Positions 53,831 to 63,830 of a stretch of DNA of 64,000 bases are shown in pieces. Origin of the DNA: UBA10324 sp038326325 (lineage in GTDB: Bacteria; Bacteroidota; Bacteroidia; Chitinophagales; UBA10324); NCBI GenBank assembly GCA_038326325.1, contig JBBQJW010000001.1:124001-188000 (forward strand), read 5' to 3'. Position numbers and translations under genes: made by a program. Numbering within the stretch: position 1 is the stretch's first letter; each line of letters starts with the position of its first letter. The notes under the pieces are model-generated. The model ran no database searches, was not told the DNA's origin, and saw only the letters and a program-made list of their open reading frames with translations.

Positions 53831-54586
53831 TTATTGCTGCTTCCTGAACGAAAGCAAAATAGAAACTCCGGCAGGCAGCGAAATTCTTTGCTTGAGAAAA
53901 ACATTCTCGCTTTTCATTAACCTGTAAAATAATTTCTGTGTGAAGCCGGGTTGGTATATGCTGAAATCGGACCCCGACTCATTTTTATTGCGCATGAAAC
54001 TTTTCGGAACCAGCTTTGAAAATAACCGGAACGCGGCAATGGGAGGAAAAAGAAAAGTATTGAAGTAAGAACTGAAATTTATTTTCCCTCCGTGCAGAAA
54101 TAATTTTTTCAATTGAGGTCGGGTGTAACGGCGGTAGTGATGGTTCACATCATCGTGATGTCCCCACAAAAACATAAATGCCGGAACTGTTACAGCCACA
54201 TAACCTCCGGGCTTGCACACACGCATCATTTCGCTCACCGCCTTGGCATCGTCTTCCACATGCTCTATCACATCAAACGCACACACGAGGTCAAATGAAT
54301 TATCATCATACGGTAATTCGAGTATGGAACCCTGCTCCACATCTAACTGCGGTAATTTTTCTTTTACAAATTCAAAACAGGTGGTGTCGTACTCCGAGCT
54401 TTTCACCTTCCCGAATTCTTCAAGCATTAATGAAGATGCCCCTGTAGCAATACCGATATTCAGAATTTTAGCATCAGCCGGAAGTTTCAACGAAGCAATG
54501 TGCGAGCGAAGAATATCCAACCGTGCTTTAAACCACCAGTGATTTCGTTCGAGTGTGTAGTATTCAATGTAATAATTACTATCCAC
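53831..54586 (-). CDS. Class I SAM-dependent methyltransferase
   Basis: Methyltransferase with motif I ILNIGIATGASSLMLEEFG (about residue 41), the acidic strand VEQGSILELPYDDNSFDLVCAFDVIEHV, and a C-terminal region with a hydrophobic segment. The opening MDSNYYIEYYTLERNHWWFKAR is typical of glycan-cluster methyltransferases. It overlaps the glycosyltransferase gene by eight bases. Probably modifies a surface sugar or lipid-linked intermediate. Confidence 0.85.
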   Translation of the reverse strand: MDSNYYIEYYTLERNHWWFKARLDILRSHIASLKLPADAKILNIGIATGASSLMLEEFGKVKSSEYDTTCFEFVKEKLPQLDVEQGSILELPYDDNSFDLVCAFDVIEHVEDDAKAVSEMMRVCKPGGYVAVTVPAFMFLWGHHDDVNHHYRRYTRPQLKKLFLHGGKINFSSYFNTFLFPPIAAFRLFSKLVPKSFMRNKNESGSDFSIYQPGFTQKLFYRLMKSENVFLKQRISLPAGVSILLSFRKQQ

Positions 54587-55538
54587 GCTTCTGTAATTCC
54601 TTATTCTTTATCACTTTGTCAACAATAAATAATGGTCTCTCGCGCACCTGATCGTAAATGCGCAAAACATATTCGCCAATCAATCCAAGCGCTAATAATT
54701 GCACGCCACTAAAAATTGAAATGGCTAAAAACAACGAAGCATAACCGGGAGGCACACCACCAATCAAGTACATTTTTATAACTACATAAACGAAAAATAA
54801 AAATGCGCCAAGCATAGTAAGCATTCCCATTCGGGTAATAAACTTCACCGGAAATTCACTGAAATTAAAAATGCCATTGTATGCAAGGTTGAAAAGCATT
54901 TTGAAATTATATTTTGCTTCGCCTGACGAGCGGGCATCGCGCTCATATTCCAAACCGGTTTGACGAAACCCAATCCATGTACGCATACCCCGAATGAAAC
55001 GACTGCGCTCGGGCATTGCATTCAAATGATCAACTACTCTCCTGCTCAACATCGCAAAGTCACCACTGTCGAGAGGAATATCAATGTTTGAAATATTTTT
55101 AAGCAGTCGGTAATAAAACCAGTAGGCCATTTTTTTTAATGCTCCTTCTTTGCGCTTTCGGCGGATACCATAAATAACTTCGTAACCTTCGGTATATTTT
55201 TCATAAAACCTTCCGAGTAATTCAGGCGGGTCTTGCAAGTCGCCATCAATAACAAAAACAGCTTCGCTGCAATTCACATAAGTTAATCCGGCAGTGAGTG
55301 CGAGTTGATGCCCATGATTGCGCGCAAGAAAAACACATTGATAATGATTGTCGGTCAATGCGAGTTCATTCATCAGCAACGGAGTTTTATCGCGGCTGCC
55401 GTCATTCACTAAAATTACTTCAATCGTGAGTTCAGAACTTTTTATCAGTTGATTCAAACGATCAATTAATAAAGCTAAGCTTGCTTCTTCATTATAAAGT
55501 GGCACAACAATGCTTATCTGAGGTTGTTTATTGAACAT
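54579..55538 (-). CDS. Family 2 glycosyltransferase, DPM1/ArnC-like
   Basis: Inverting GT2 (GT-A fold) enzyme: VVPLYNEEASLALLIDRL, VNDGSRDKTPLL, and the DxD-like VIDGDLQDPPELL near residue 95, then RSRFIRGMRTWIGF. Two C-terminal membrane helices (about 235-255 and 265-290) anchor it. Probably transfers sugar to undecaprenyl or polyprenyl phosphate. Part of the 53.8-58.7 kb minus-strand surface-glycan group. Confidence 0.9.
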   Translation of the reverse strand: MFNKQPQISIVVPLYNEEASLALLIDRLNQLIKSSELTIEVILVNDGSRDKTPLLMNELALTDNHYQCVFLARNHGHQLALTAGLTYVNCSEAVFVIDGDLQDPPELLGRFYEKYTEGYEVIYGIRRKRKEGALKKMAYWFYYRLLKNISNIDIPLDSGDFAMLSRRVVDHLNAMPERSRFIRGMRTWIGFRQTGLEYERDARSSGEAKYNFKMLFNLAYNGIFNFSEFPVKFITRMGMLTMLGAFLFFVYVVIKMYLIGGVPPGYASLFLAISIFSGVQLLALGLIGEYVLRIYDQVRERPLFIVDKVIKNKELQKRG

Positions 55539-55573
55539 CTATAAGTTATGAATAATTACAAATGTAAAAGACT

Positions 55574-57424
55574 TCAATTGTGTTTTTCCTTTTCGAGCCA
55601 TTGATGCAAAATGATTAAAGTCCAGAGGCGGTTATATAAATATTCTTCTCCGTTATTAAAACGCTGTAACAGTTTTTGAACAGCAGAATATTTTATCACA
55701 TCGTGCTGCTCAATCATTTCTTTTGACAGATAAAAATCAACCAAGTGTTTCAATTCATTTTTCAACCAATGTTTTAATGGGATGGCAAAACCTTGTTTCG
55801 GTCGGTCGAAATATTCGCGCGGCACATAATCGTACAGTAATTCTTTCAGCAAATATTTTGCAGTTCCGTTTTTCAGTTTCAGGTTTTCGTTAAGATTCAA
55901 AGCAAATTCCACCACGCGATAATCAAGAAAGGGGGTGCGTGTTTCCAATGAATATTTCATACTTGCCCGATCAACCTTCACCAATAAATCATCTTTCAAA
56001 TAATAATTCAAATCGAACAATGCCTGCTCTTCTGTTACACTTAGTTTCCTTTTTATGGAAGAAACATTTTGTTCAATTCTGAATTCGCTTTCAGGTCTTT
56101 CAACTAAAATATTTTTAACTTCTTCTGAAGAAAATAAATATTGCTCCTGCGAAAAAATATGTGAGGGCAGAAATTTTTTATCTGAATAATCAAGCAACTC
56201 TCCCACCCTTTTATATTTTGAAGGAAGCATTGACAGCATTCCGCTCAATGGTTTCCGAAAAGTTTGAAGCATTGGATTTTGAAATCGCTTCGCCCATTTG
56301 TAGGCGCCATAACCCAGAAATAATTCGTCACCACCATCACCGCTTAAAGTCATTGTTACATATTGCCTCGCCAGTTTTGAAACCAGCATTGTAGGAATGG
56401 CAGATGAATCGGCATACGGCTCATCGTACTGATCAATAATTTTATCAGCGAGTTCAATTGCATCTTTATATGTGACAATAAATTCGTAATGCTCGGTGTG
56501 AAGATGACGCGAAACTTTTTTTGCATACTCACTCTCGTTAAATCCGGCTTCCTTAAATCCTATTGAAAAAGTTTTTACCGGTTCTGCAGAAACTGATTGT
56601 GCAATAGCAGTAACCAAACTCGAATCAATTCCTCCACTCAGAAAAGTTCCAAAGGGCACATCACTTATCATTCGCATCTGCACACTACTGCGCATCAGGT
56701 TGTTTAATTGATTTTTTGCGGCAGAAAAATCGTTGAGTGTTACAGATTCAATTTTTTCTTCTGCTTTCCAGTAAGAAGAAATTATTAATCCGGTCGAATC
56801 AATTTTTGCATAGGCACCTGAAGGGAATTTATAAATGCCTTCGTAAATAGTTTGCGGTTCGGCGATGTACCCAATGTTCAAATATTGCGCAATGGCATTC
56901 TGATTTTTCTTTCTGTTAATTTTCAAATCAGGGAACTGTAACAGTGCTTTTAACTCGGATGCAAAAACAAATTTTCCATTCTGAAAAGAATAATAAATTG
57001 GTTTCACTCCTAATCGGTCACGAAAAATGTAAAGCGCCTTTTCCAATTTATCATAAAGTGCAATAGCAAACATTCCATTGAACAGATTTACGGCTTCTGG
57101 TCCTTGCTGCGAAAGCAATTCAAGAATTACTTCACTATCAGAATGTGTTTTCAATTTTGTTGTTACCTGCGAAGCAATTTCCTGATAGTTGAAAATTTCA
57201 CCATTGAAAACCATCACATATCTGTCGTTATGTGAATACATGGGTTGATTGGCTGCACTCGATAAATCAATAATGCTCAGACGACGATGACCCAAGCCAG
57301 CATGTTCATCCAAAAAAAATCCATCAGAGTCAGGACCTCGATGAGCAATTGCATCAGTCATTCGCTTCAATGAATTTTCATCACTGAATGGTTGAATGGA
57401 ATAATATCCTGCTATGCCGCACAT
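55574..57424 (-). CDS. asnB: Asparagine synthase (glutamine-hydrolysing)
   Basis: N-terminal class II glutaminase (Cys2 of MCGIAGYYS, HRGPDSDGFF, MVFNGEIFNYQEI) and C-terminal synthetase with PP-loop TFLSGGIDSSLVTAIAQS near residue 258, TPFLDYRVVEFALNL near 492. 616 residues. In such glycan clusters AsnB homologues often amidate a sugar acid or peptide instead of making free Asn; that is inference from context. Its stop is adjacent to the next glycosyltransferase start. Confidence 0.92.
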   Translation of the reverse strand: MCGIAGYYSIQPFSDENSLKRMTDAIAHRGPDSDGFFLDEHAGLGHRRLSIIDLSSAANQPMYSHNDRYVMVFNGEIFNYQEIASQVTTKLKTHSDSEVILELLSQQGPEAVNLFNGMFAIALYDKLEKALYIFRDRLGVKPIYYSFQNGKFVFASELKALLQFPDLKINRKKNQNAIAQYLNIGYIAEPQTIYEGIYKFPSGAYAKIDSTGLIISSYWKAEEKIESVTLNDFSAAKNQLNNLMRSSVQMRMISDVPFGTFLSGGIDSSLVTAIAQSVSAEPVKTFSIGFKEAGFNESEYAKKVSRHLHTEHYEFIVTYKDAIELADKIIDQYDEPYADSSAIPTMLVSKLARQYVTMTLSGDGGDELFLGYGAYKWAKRFQNPMLQTFRKPLSGMLSMLPSKYKRVGELLDYSDKKFLPSHIFSQEQYLFSSEEVKNILVERPESEFRIEQNVSSIKRKLSVTEEQALFDLNYYLKDDLLVKVDRASMKYSLETRTPFLDYRVVEFALNLNENLKLKNGTAKYLLKELLYDYVPREYFDRPKQGFAIPLKHWLKNELKHLVDFYLSKEMIEQHDVIKYSAVQKLLQRFNNGEEYLYNRLWTLIILHQWLEKEKHN

Positions 57425-58720
57425 TTATTTTGTCGTTGCTTCTTTTAAAAATTGAACCATTTGCTCTGCTTGCTTCTGCCGAGAATAGAATTTAATTTTT
57501 TCTTTTGAAGAATTTATTTTCATTGTATCAACCCCGCTTTTCTTTAATTCAATTTGTTCGAGAAGAAATTTTTTGAATTCATTTTTTTCTGAAAAAGAAA
57601 TTCCTGTTTGAGTTTCTTTGACAAAATTACTGAGCAATCCATTGTCATCTGGTAAAACTAAAATTGGTTTTTGGGCACCGAGATAATCATACACCTTCGC
57701 ATAAATCGCTTGATATTTTTCTTCTGTGAATGCAATCAGGAAATCAGATGCTGCATTTATTTTTAATGAGTCTTCTCTTGAAATTCTATGCGTTGTTTTC
57801 AGATAGCAGAGAATTTCAGAATTGAAATTTTTCACTCTTAGGTTTTGCTTAGAGTAGTATTCCAGTCCTGTAAACTGAATTAATAAATCGCCCGATTGAA
57901 TTTTCTTTTCGTTGTGCAATTCGAGAATTGACTGTAATAAAAATTCTACTCGCTGCCCTTGTGTTAAAGTTCCGGTGTGAGCAATCAATAAAATTTTTGA
58001 ATGTTTTGGTACAATTAAATCTTGCAATTCTTCATACCCATTGTAAACTGTTCTAAATTTTTTGTGATGAAGTTTACCTAATTCTTCACTAAGAATTTCA
58101 TCGGGTCCGGTAATAAGTTTGCAGTTACCAAGAAACTTTTTTTCAAAATAAAATTCCCACCATTGAAGAAAACGGTTTGCAAAATCTTTTCTGAATCGTG
58201 TAACATGATTTAACTTCCATCCATCGCGATAATCTGCCACCCATGGGATATTAAATTCTTTACTTAACAAATATCCATAACGAAAAAGCACGAAGGGTTC
58301 TCCCGTAATAAGAATCACATCTGTTCTTTGATTCTTCAGGAAATTTCTTGCTGCAAAATATATTGCAGCATGTTTGTCAAATGAAAAAAAACAGAATGAA
58401 AACATTTTATAAATCAGCGTAAGAAATTTTCGTTGCATTCCTTTTTTTTCCTCTCCAAATTTCAGCATCATTTCTTCAGGAGGAATTAATTTCACCGGTA
58501 CCCGTATAATTGTTCCGAGATCATTCTCTTCTATATTGATTTTAGCTGAAGAAAAATTCTTCAAAACATCTTCAGGCTTTTCGACAATCGCAGTCCACTG
58601 CTTTGTAACAACTATTGGCTCAGCCCCATATTGTTTAAACCAACTAAACCAACCGTAAGGGCGACGGGCACCGATAGAATTGAGTGGGGGGAAATCATTG
58701 CAAAGGATAAGGACGCGCAC
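57425..58720 (-). CDS. Glycosyltransferase, GT4-like
   Basis: GT-B-fold transferase: N-terminal MRVLILCNDFPPLNSIGARRP, a membrane-near segment, VADYRDGWKLNHVTRFRKDF near residue 165, then a C-terminal half with VYNGYEELQDLIV, LLIAHTGTLTQGQRVEFLL and YDYLGAQKPILVLPDDNG, which carries the donor-site glycine and glutamate pattern loosely. It starts the minus-strand glycan group. Confidence 0.83.
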   Translation of the reverse strand: MRVLILCNDFPPLNSIGARRPYGWFSWFKQYGAEPIVVTKQWTAIVEKPEDVLKNFSSAKINIEENDLGTIIRVPVKLIPPEEMMLKFGEEKKGMQRKFLTLIYKMFSFCFFSFDKHAAIYFAARNFLKNQRTDVILITGEPFVLFRYGYLLSKEFNIPWVADYRDGWKLNHVTRFRKDFANRFLQWWEFYFEKKFLGNCKLITGPDEILSEELGKLHHKKFRTVYNGYEELQDLIVPKHSKILLIAHTGTLTQGQRVEFLLQSILELHNEKKIQSGDLLIQFTGLEYYSKQNLRVKNFNSEILCYLKTTHRISREDSLKINAASDFLIAFTEEKYQAIYAKVYDYLGAQKPILVLPDDNGLLSNFVKETQTGISFSEKNEFKKFLLEQIELKKSGVDTMKINSSKEKIKFYSRQKQAEQMVQFLKEATTK

Positions 58721-58847
58721 AGTTAGTTTGAGAGTTGCAAAAATAATTTTATCCGTTAATGTTATTGGGATAATTACGATCTCAGAAGTCGAATAGTATT
58801 AAAACTGAGAAAGAAATTCTATTTTTCGGAATCAAAATTGTCAACCG

Positions 58848-59309
58848 ATGAAAAAACTACTTCCTCTTTTTGTGTTTCTTGCTGTAACACAATTTGTTTT
58901 TGCAGATAGTTATCCTGTTTTGAAAGTTATTTTGAAAGGTGGTATCAGCGGCAGAGTTGAATCAGTAGTTACAGATTTGAAAAATAGACCCGGTGCTGGC
59001 AGTTGGTGTTTTGATTATGTGCAACAAACTTTAGGTAATACTGATTTTGAAAATGTTGAGTTTGGTACAACAACTAAATTAGATGTAACAGATTATAGAA
59101 TCAGTAACGAGTTGCTCGAATATGCGCAGCAACAAATAAGTGTAAATCATTTAACCGGAACTTACACACGCGAAGTGGCTGATGTTGTTACAGGTTGTAA
59201 GCGTGTATATATGCTTACCTGGAATTCAAAAAATAAATTCGGTGACAAGGGCAATATTTGCGTGGTGAAATTAGATTCACCCGTTTGCCTTCAGTCTATG
59301 GCTTCGTAA
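58848..59309 (+). CDS. Small exported protein, family not recognised
   Basis: 153 residues with a clear signal peptide (LLPLFVFLAVTQFVFA, cut near residue 19). The mature part has three cysteines (WCFDYV, VTGCKRVYML, SPVCLQ) plus one in NICVV, and resembles no family I know. No T9SS domain, so probably periplasmic. It is flanked by divergent and convergent unrelated genes; the convergent gene ends 7 bp away. Confidence 0.7.
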   Translation: MKKLLPLFVFLAVTQFVFADSYPVLKVILKGGISGRVESVVTDLKNRPGAGSWCFDYVQQTLGNTDFENVEFGTTTKLDVTDYRISNELLEYAQQQISVNHLTGTYTREVADVVTGCKRVYMLTWNSKNKFGDKGNICVVKLDSPVCLQSMAS

Positions 59310-59315
59310 AAACTG

Positions 59316-60395
59316 TTACACCATCAAGTGTATCGGATTTTCTAAATGCTCCTTTACTTTAACTAAAAAACTGACTGATTCTTTTCCGTCAATCATTCGG
59401 TGGTCATAAGAAAGAGCGAGGTACATCATTGGGCGAATCACAATTTCTCCATTGATAACCACCGGACGCTCCTGAATTTTATGCATTCCAAGAATTGCAA
59501 CCTGCGGAATATTAATAATTGGCGTGGACATCAGCGAACCAAATACGCCGCCATTGCTAATAGTGAAAGTTCCACCTGTCATTTCTGCAAGTGAGAGTTT
59601 ATTCTCTCTTCCTTTTGTTGCGAGGTCGGCAACTTTCATTTCAATTTCTGCCATGCTTAATTTTTCAGCATCGCGAATTACAGGAACCACTAAACCCTTT
59701 GGGGTAGAAACTGCAATGGAGATATCGCAGTAGTCGTGATAAATAATTTCTTCGCCGTCAATGCTTGCATTCACAGCAGGAAATTCCTGAATGGCTTTGC
59801 AAACAGCCTTTACAAAAAACGACATGAATCCTAAACCCACTCCATACTTCTCTTTGAAATAATCTTTCGACTGTGTGCGTATGTCCATGATTGCTTTCAT
59901 ATCCACTTCGTTGAAAGTGGTAAGCATAGCAGTTTGATTCTTTGCAGTTACTAAGTGTTTGCTTACTGCTTTGCGAAGCGAACTCATTTGTTCGCGTCGT
60001 TCAGGTCTGGCGGTCTTTTCTATTTGTTTTATTTCCTGCTTTACTTCTTCTTTGGTTTCAACAGGAGTGACTTTTTTTTGTTCATCCTTTTTCGAAGTAA
60101 CAGAATTTTCAGGTTCTGTCTTTTTATTTTCAGAAACTGAAGGTGTTACACCTTGCTGTGATTCGGTATCAATAATTGCAACAACATCACCAATTTTGAG
60201 AACTGATTTTTCATTTGCTTTAATAGAAAGCTTGCCTGCTTGTTCAGCATTGAGTTCGAAAGTTGCTTTCTCTGATTCGAGTTCGCATAGCATTTCGTCG
60301 CGCGATACAACATCGCCATCTTTCTTTAGCCACTTTGCCAATGTCACTTCATTGATGGACTCTCCAACTACAGGAACTTTAATTTCAACAATCAC
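59316..60395 (-). CDS. 2-oxoacid dehydrogenase E2 (odhB/sucB-like), lacking the subunit-binding domain
   Basis: Dihydrolipoyl acyltransferase of a 2-oxoacid dehydrogenase, probably 2-oxoglutarate. Lipoyl domain at 1-77, with the lipoylated lysine in LESEKATFEL near residue 44; catalytic domain from about 135 with TAMLTTFNEVDM, TFTISNGGVFGS and the HxxxDG active site in SYDHRMIDGKES. The linker (about 78-132) is a low-complexity Lys/Glu/Thr segment with no peripheral subunit-binding domain, which explains the short 359 residues. E1 and E3 are not nearby; sucD, another TCA gene, is two genes away. Confidence 0.88.
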   Translation of the reverse strand: MIVEIKVPVVGESINEVTLAKWLKKDGDVVSRDEMLCELESEKATFELNAEQAGKLSIKANEKSVLKIGDVVAIIDTESQQGVTPSVSENKKTEPENSVTSKKDEQKKVTPVETKEEVKQEIKQIEKTARPERREQMSSLRKAVSKHLVTAKNQTAMLTTFNEVDMKAIMDIRTQSKDYFKEKYGVGLGFMSFFVKAVCKAIQEFPAVNASIDGEEIIYHDYCDISIAVSTPKGLVVPVIRDAEKLSMAEIEMKVADLATKGRENKLSLAEMTGGTFTISNGGVFGSLMSTPIINIPQVAILGMHKIQERPVVINGEIVIRPMMYLALSYDHRMIDGKESVSFLVKVKEHLENPIHLMV

Positions 60396-60462
60396 TTGAT
60401 ATAAATTATGAATTGCAAAGGTGTGAACTGTTGAATGAAAAATGAAAAGTTAAATCGGGAAA

Positions 60463-61209
60463 TTAAATACTCAATCCGCCACAAACACTCAATACCTGAC
60501 CTGTAATATAACTACTCATATCAGAGCCGAGAAAAACACATAAGTCAGCAACTTCGGAAGTTGAACCAAAACGCCCCATTGGAATATCGGCTGAGAATTT
60601 TTCTTTCACATCGGGGGCAAGTGCATGTGTCATTTCTGTTTCAATGTATCCGGGGGCGATAGCGTTACACCTGATATTTCTTGAACCTAATTCTTTAGCA
60701 ATAGATTTTGTAAAGCCGAGAATACCCGACTTACTCGCTGCATAATTTGCCTGACCAGCATTGCCAAAGACACCAACAACAGAACTCATATTTATAATAG
60801 AACCGCTTCGCGCTTTGAGCATATGCTTAGCGGCGTGCTTCGTGATATTGAAAACAGATTTAAGATTGGTGTCAATCACATCCTGCCATTGTTGCTCACT
60901 CATTCGAAGCAATAGTCCATCGCGAGTAATTCCTGCATTGTTAACGATGATGTCAATTTTCTGAAACTCCATCATCACATTTCCAATCAGTTGTTCTGCT
61001 TCGCTATATGATGCTGCATTTGATTTATAGCCAATTGCTTTTATTCCATAAGTGTGCAAAGTATTTTCCAACGCCAATGCTTTTTCTGCAGAGGATAAAT
61101 AAGTGAAGGCAACATTTGCTCCGTGTTCAGCAAATTTTCTTGCAATTGTTTCTCCTATGCCGCGAGAGGCCCCGGTAATCAATGCTGTTTTCCCTTCAAG
61201 TAATTTCAT
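60463..61209 (-). CDS. fabG: 3-oxoacyl-ACP reductase
   Basis: NADPH-dependent reductase of fatty-acid elongation, SDR fold. TGASRGIGETIARKF (cofactor loop), VNNAGITRDGLLLRM (NNAG), Ser in INMSSVVG and YxxxK in YAASK near residue 156. 248 residues is standard; the ending SYITGQVLSVCGGLSI is typical of FabG. Confidence 0.93.
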   Translation of the reverse strand: MKLLEGKTALITGASRGIGETIARKFAEHGANVAFTYLSSAEKALALENTLHTYGIKAIGYKSNAASYSEAEQLIGNVMMEFQKIDIIVNNAGITRDGLLLRMSEQQWQDVIDTNLKSVFNITKHAAKHMLKARSGSIINMSSVVGVFGNAGQANYAASKSGILGFTKSIAKELGSRNIRCNAIAPGYIETEMTHALAPDVKEKFSADIPMGRFGSTSEVADLCVFLGSDMSSYITGQVLSVCGGLSI

Positions 61210-61260
61210 TTACAAATAAAATTTAATAGTTAAGATTTACAACCGATACTCCAACATTCA

Positions 61261-62142
61261 CTAAGCTGTTACACTCAGCAATTTTGCCATTGTTGCGCCT
61301 ATTAATGCAGGGCTTTCGACAACTGTTACACCACACTCAGCTAGTATTTTCATTTTAGCGGCTGCAGTATCGTCGTGTCCGCCAACGATTGCTCCGGCGT
61401 GTCCCATTCTTCTTCCGGCCGGAGCTGTTTGTCCGGCAATGAAACCGACAACGGGTTTTTTATTTCCTGTTGCTTTAATCCATCGCGCAGCTTCTGCTTC
61501 CATGCCTCCTCCTATTTCGCCAATCATTACAATGCTATCTGTGTCGGGGTCGTTCATTAATAATTCTACTGCTTGCTTGGTTGATGTTCCGATAATCGGG
61601 TCGCCACCAATTCCGATTGCAGTGCTTACCCCTAATCCAGCTTTCACTACCTGATCTGCTGCTTCATAAGTGAGCGTTCCTGATTTTGAAACGATGCCAA
61701 CTCTTCCTGTTTTAAAAACAAAGCCGGGCATGATTCCAACTTTCGCTTCGCCCGGTGTAATAACTCCGGGGCAGTTCGGACCAATGAGTGTACAATTTTT
61801 ATCCTTGATATATTCTTTTGCTTTCACCATATCCTGAACAGGAATTCCTTCGGTAATGCAAACAATAACTTTTATTCCTGCTTCAGCGGCTTCCATAATT
61901 GCATCAGCTGCAAATGCCGGTGGAACAAAAATGATACTCGTATCGGCTCCTGCTTGTTTTACTGCATCAGCAACCGTATTGAATACTGGTTTTTCAAGAT
62001 GCGTGGTTCCACCTTTACCGGGTGTTACACCACCAACAACATTGGTTCCGTATTCAATCATTTGTGTTGCATGAAAAGTGCCTTCAGTTCCGGTGAATCC
62101 CTGCACAATTACTTTCGAATTTTTGTAGACTAAAACGCTCAT
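61261..62142 (-). CDS. sucD: Succinyl-CoA synthetase alpha subunit
   Basis: TCA-cycle subunit that carries the phosphohistidine. CoA-binding Rossmann part at the start (QGFTGTEGTFHATQMIEYG, GGVTPGKGGTTHLEKPVF), IGPNCPGVITPGEAKVGIMPG, and the active-site His in MGHAGAIVGG near residue 248. 293 residues is standard. The beta subunit (sucC) is not in the window. Confidence 0.96.
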   Translation of the reverse strand: MSVLVYKNSKVIVQGFTGTEGTFHATQMIEYGTNVVGGVTPGKGGTTHLEKPVFNTVADAVKQAGADTSIIFVPPAFAADAIMEAAEAGIKVIVCITEGIPVQDMVKAKEYIKDKNCTLIGPNCPGVITPGEAKVGIMPGFVFKTGRVGIVSKSGTLTYEAADQVVKAGLGVSTAIGIGGDPIIGTSTKQAVELLMNDPDTDSIVMIGEIGGGMEAEAARWIKATGNKKPVVGFIAGQTAPAGRRMGHAGAIVGGHDDTAAAKMKILAECGVTVVESPALIGATMAKLLSVTA

Positions 62143-62174
62143 GTTTTATTATTCGTTGATTTATTAAGAAGATG

Positions 62175-62957
62175 TTATGAATTTTTTTCTGAATTTCTTT
62201 TTGTGTTCTGGTCTTTTATTTCTCTGAAAAACTTGCCGGCAAATATAAAATCATTCAACTGTTGGTTGGTGACATTCATAATTTCGTTTCGACTTCCTTC
62301 CCAGTATTTTTCCCCTTTGTATAGAAACAATACATAGTCGCCTATTTCCATCACCGAGTTCATGTCGTGCGTATTTACGATAGTCGTGATTTTATAATCG
62401 TCAGTAATATCCTTAATCAATGAATCAATTACGATTGAGGTTTGCGGATCCAAACCCGAATTTGGTTCATCGCAAAAAAGATATTTCGGATTCATGACAA
62501 TCGCACGAGCGATGCCCACGCGCTTTTTCATTCCTCCGCTTAATTCATTAGGAAAAAGTTTATTTGCGTCTTTAAGGTTTACTCTTTCCAAACATTCATT
62601 CACACGATTCATTTTTTCTTTGAAAGTCATATTCGTAAAAAGATTCAAAGGGAATATGATATTTTTTTCCACTGTTAAAGAATCAAACAAAGCAGACCCC
62701 TGAAACAACATGCCGATTTGCTGTCGTAATTCCTTTCGTTGTCCATCATCAATATTTATAAAATCTGTATCGCCGTTGTAAATAATACTTCCATTGTTGA
62801 TGGGAATTAATCCAACAATACTTTTCATAAGTACCGTTTTACCGGAACCACTTGCACCAATAATCAGATTGCATTTCCCTTCTTCAAAAATTGCAGAAAT
62901 ATTTTTGAGAATTTGTTTCTCGCCGAATGATTTGTTTACATTCTTCAGTTCAATCAT
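62175..62957 (-). CDS. MlaF-like ABC transporter ATP-binding protein
   Basis: ATPase of a Mla-type phospholipid-transport system (maintenance of outer-membrane lipid asymmetry). Walker A GASGSGKTVLMK near residue 35, signature LSGGMKKRVGIARA near 140, Walker B YLFCDEPNSGLDP near 160 and the H-loop in VNTHDMNS. The gene overlaps the permease gene by four bases. MlaD/MCE is absent from the visible part. Confidence 0.92.
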   Translation of the reverse strand: MIELKNVNKSFGEKQILKNISAIFEEGKCNLIIGASGSGKTVLMKSIVGLIPINNGSIIYNGDTDFINIDDGQRKELRQQIGMLFQGSALFDSLTVEKNIIFPLNLFTNMTFKEKMNRVNECLERVNLKDANKLFPNELSGGMKKRVGIARAIVMNPKYLFCDEPNSGLDPQTSIVIDSLIKDITDDYKITTIVNTHDMNSVMEIGDYVLFLYKGEKYWEGSRNEIMNVTNQQLNDFIFAGKFFREIKDQNTKRNSEKNS

Positions 62958-63691
62958 AACAGCAATTGCGCAAGTATATAGTCAAACAATAAAATTAAAA
63001 CGCAACAAACCACTACTGCGCGCGTGGCGGAATGACCGACTTCAAGCGAACCGCCTTCGGTATAATATCCAAAGTAAGCAGACACGGATGAAATAATAAA
63101 TCCGAATGTGGTCGCCTTTATCAACGCGAAATTCGCCATGAACGGAATCCAGTATTGAATGGCTCCCGTCATGAAATCTTCTTTTGAAACCGCTCCGGTA
63201 AATTCTCCCACCCACATGCCTGAGTAAATACTTAAAAAAGCGGAAATGATTACCAATAGTGGAATCATAAAAGTGGATGCGATTATTTTAGGAAGAACGA
63301 GGTAAGCGGAAGAGTGAACACCCATGATTTCCAACGCATCTATTTGTTCACTTATTCTCATTGTTCCTAACTCAGAAGCGATTTTACTTCCGATTTTTCC
63401 GGCGAGAATTAAAACTGTTACAGTTGGTGCGAGTTCAAGAATAATACTGTTCGCAGCGATGCTTCCGATAATTGATTTGCTTATGAGCGGAGTGGTTAAC
63501 TGATAAGCTGTCTGAACTGTTACAACTGCACCCAAAAAGCAGGAAACAATAACAACAATACCAACCGAGCCAACACCAATTTCAACCATTTGTCGTGCTA
63601 TTTCACGCCAGTAAATAGAAGTTTTTTCTGGTCTTACGAAAAGACTTTTGAGCAATAAAACATAGCGACCGAAGTGAGTGAAAAATGTCAT
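62954..63691 (-). CDS. MlaE-like ABC transporter permease
   Basis: Membrane permease of the Mla/MCE type: five or so helices with the family motifs GAVVTVQTAYQL near residue 49, ILAGKIGSKIASELGTMRISEQIDALEIMGV near 97 and GYYTEGGSLEVGHSATRAVV near 208. 245 residues is standard. It is upstream of its ATPase, with ATGA overlap. Confidence 0.93.
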   Translation of the reverse strand: MTFFTHFGRYVLLLKSLFVRPEKTSIYWREIARQMVEIGVGSVGIVVIVSCFLGAVVTVQTAYQLTTPLISKSIIGSIAANSIILELAPTVTVLILAGKIGSKIASELGTMRISEQIDALEIMGVHSSAYLVLPKIIASTFMIPLLVIISAFLSIYSGMWVGEFTGAVSKEDFMTGAIQYWIPFMANFALIKATTFGFIISSVSAYFGYYTEGGSLEVGHSATRAVVVCCVLILLFDYILAQLLL

Positions 63692-63830
63692 TTATCTATT
63701 TTGAATATCTGCTGATTGGTGTTGCCTCAAATGTAATTTGTTTAAAGTGTTGTGCAAGATTCAGTTTCAGAATTTCATTTCTGTTTTCACCATTCGCCTT
63801 TCTTATTTTTGCTGAAATTTTTTTCAGGTA

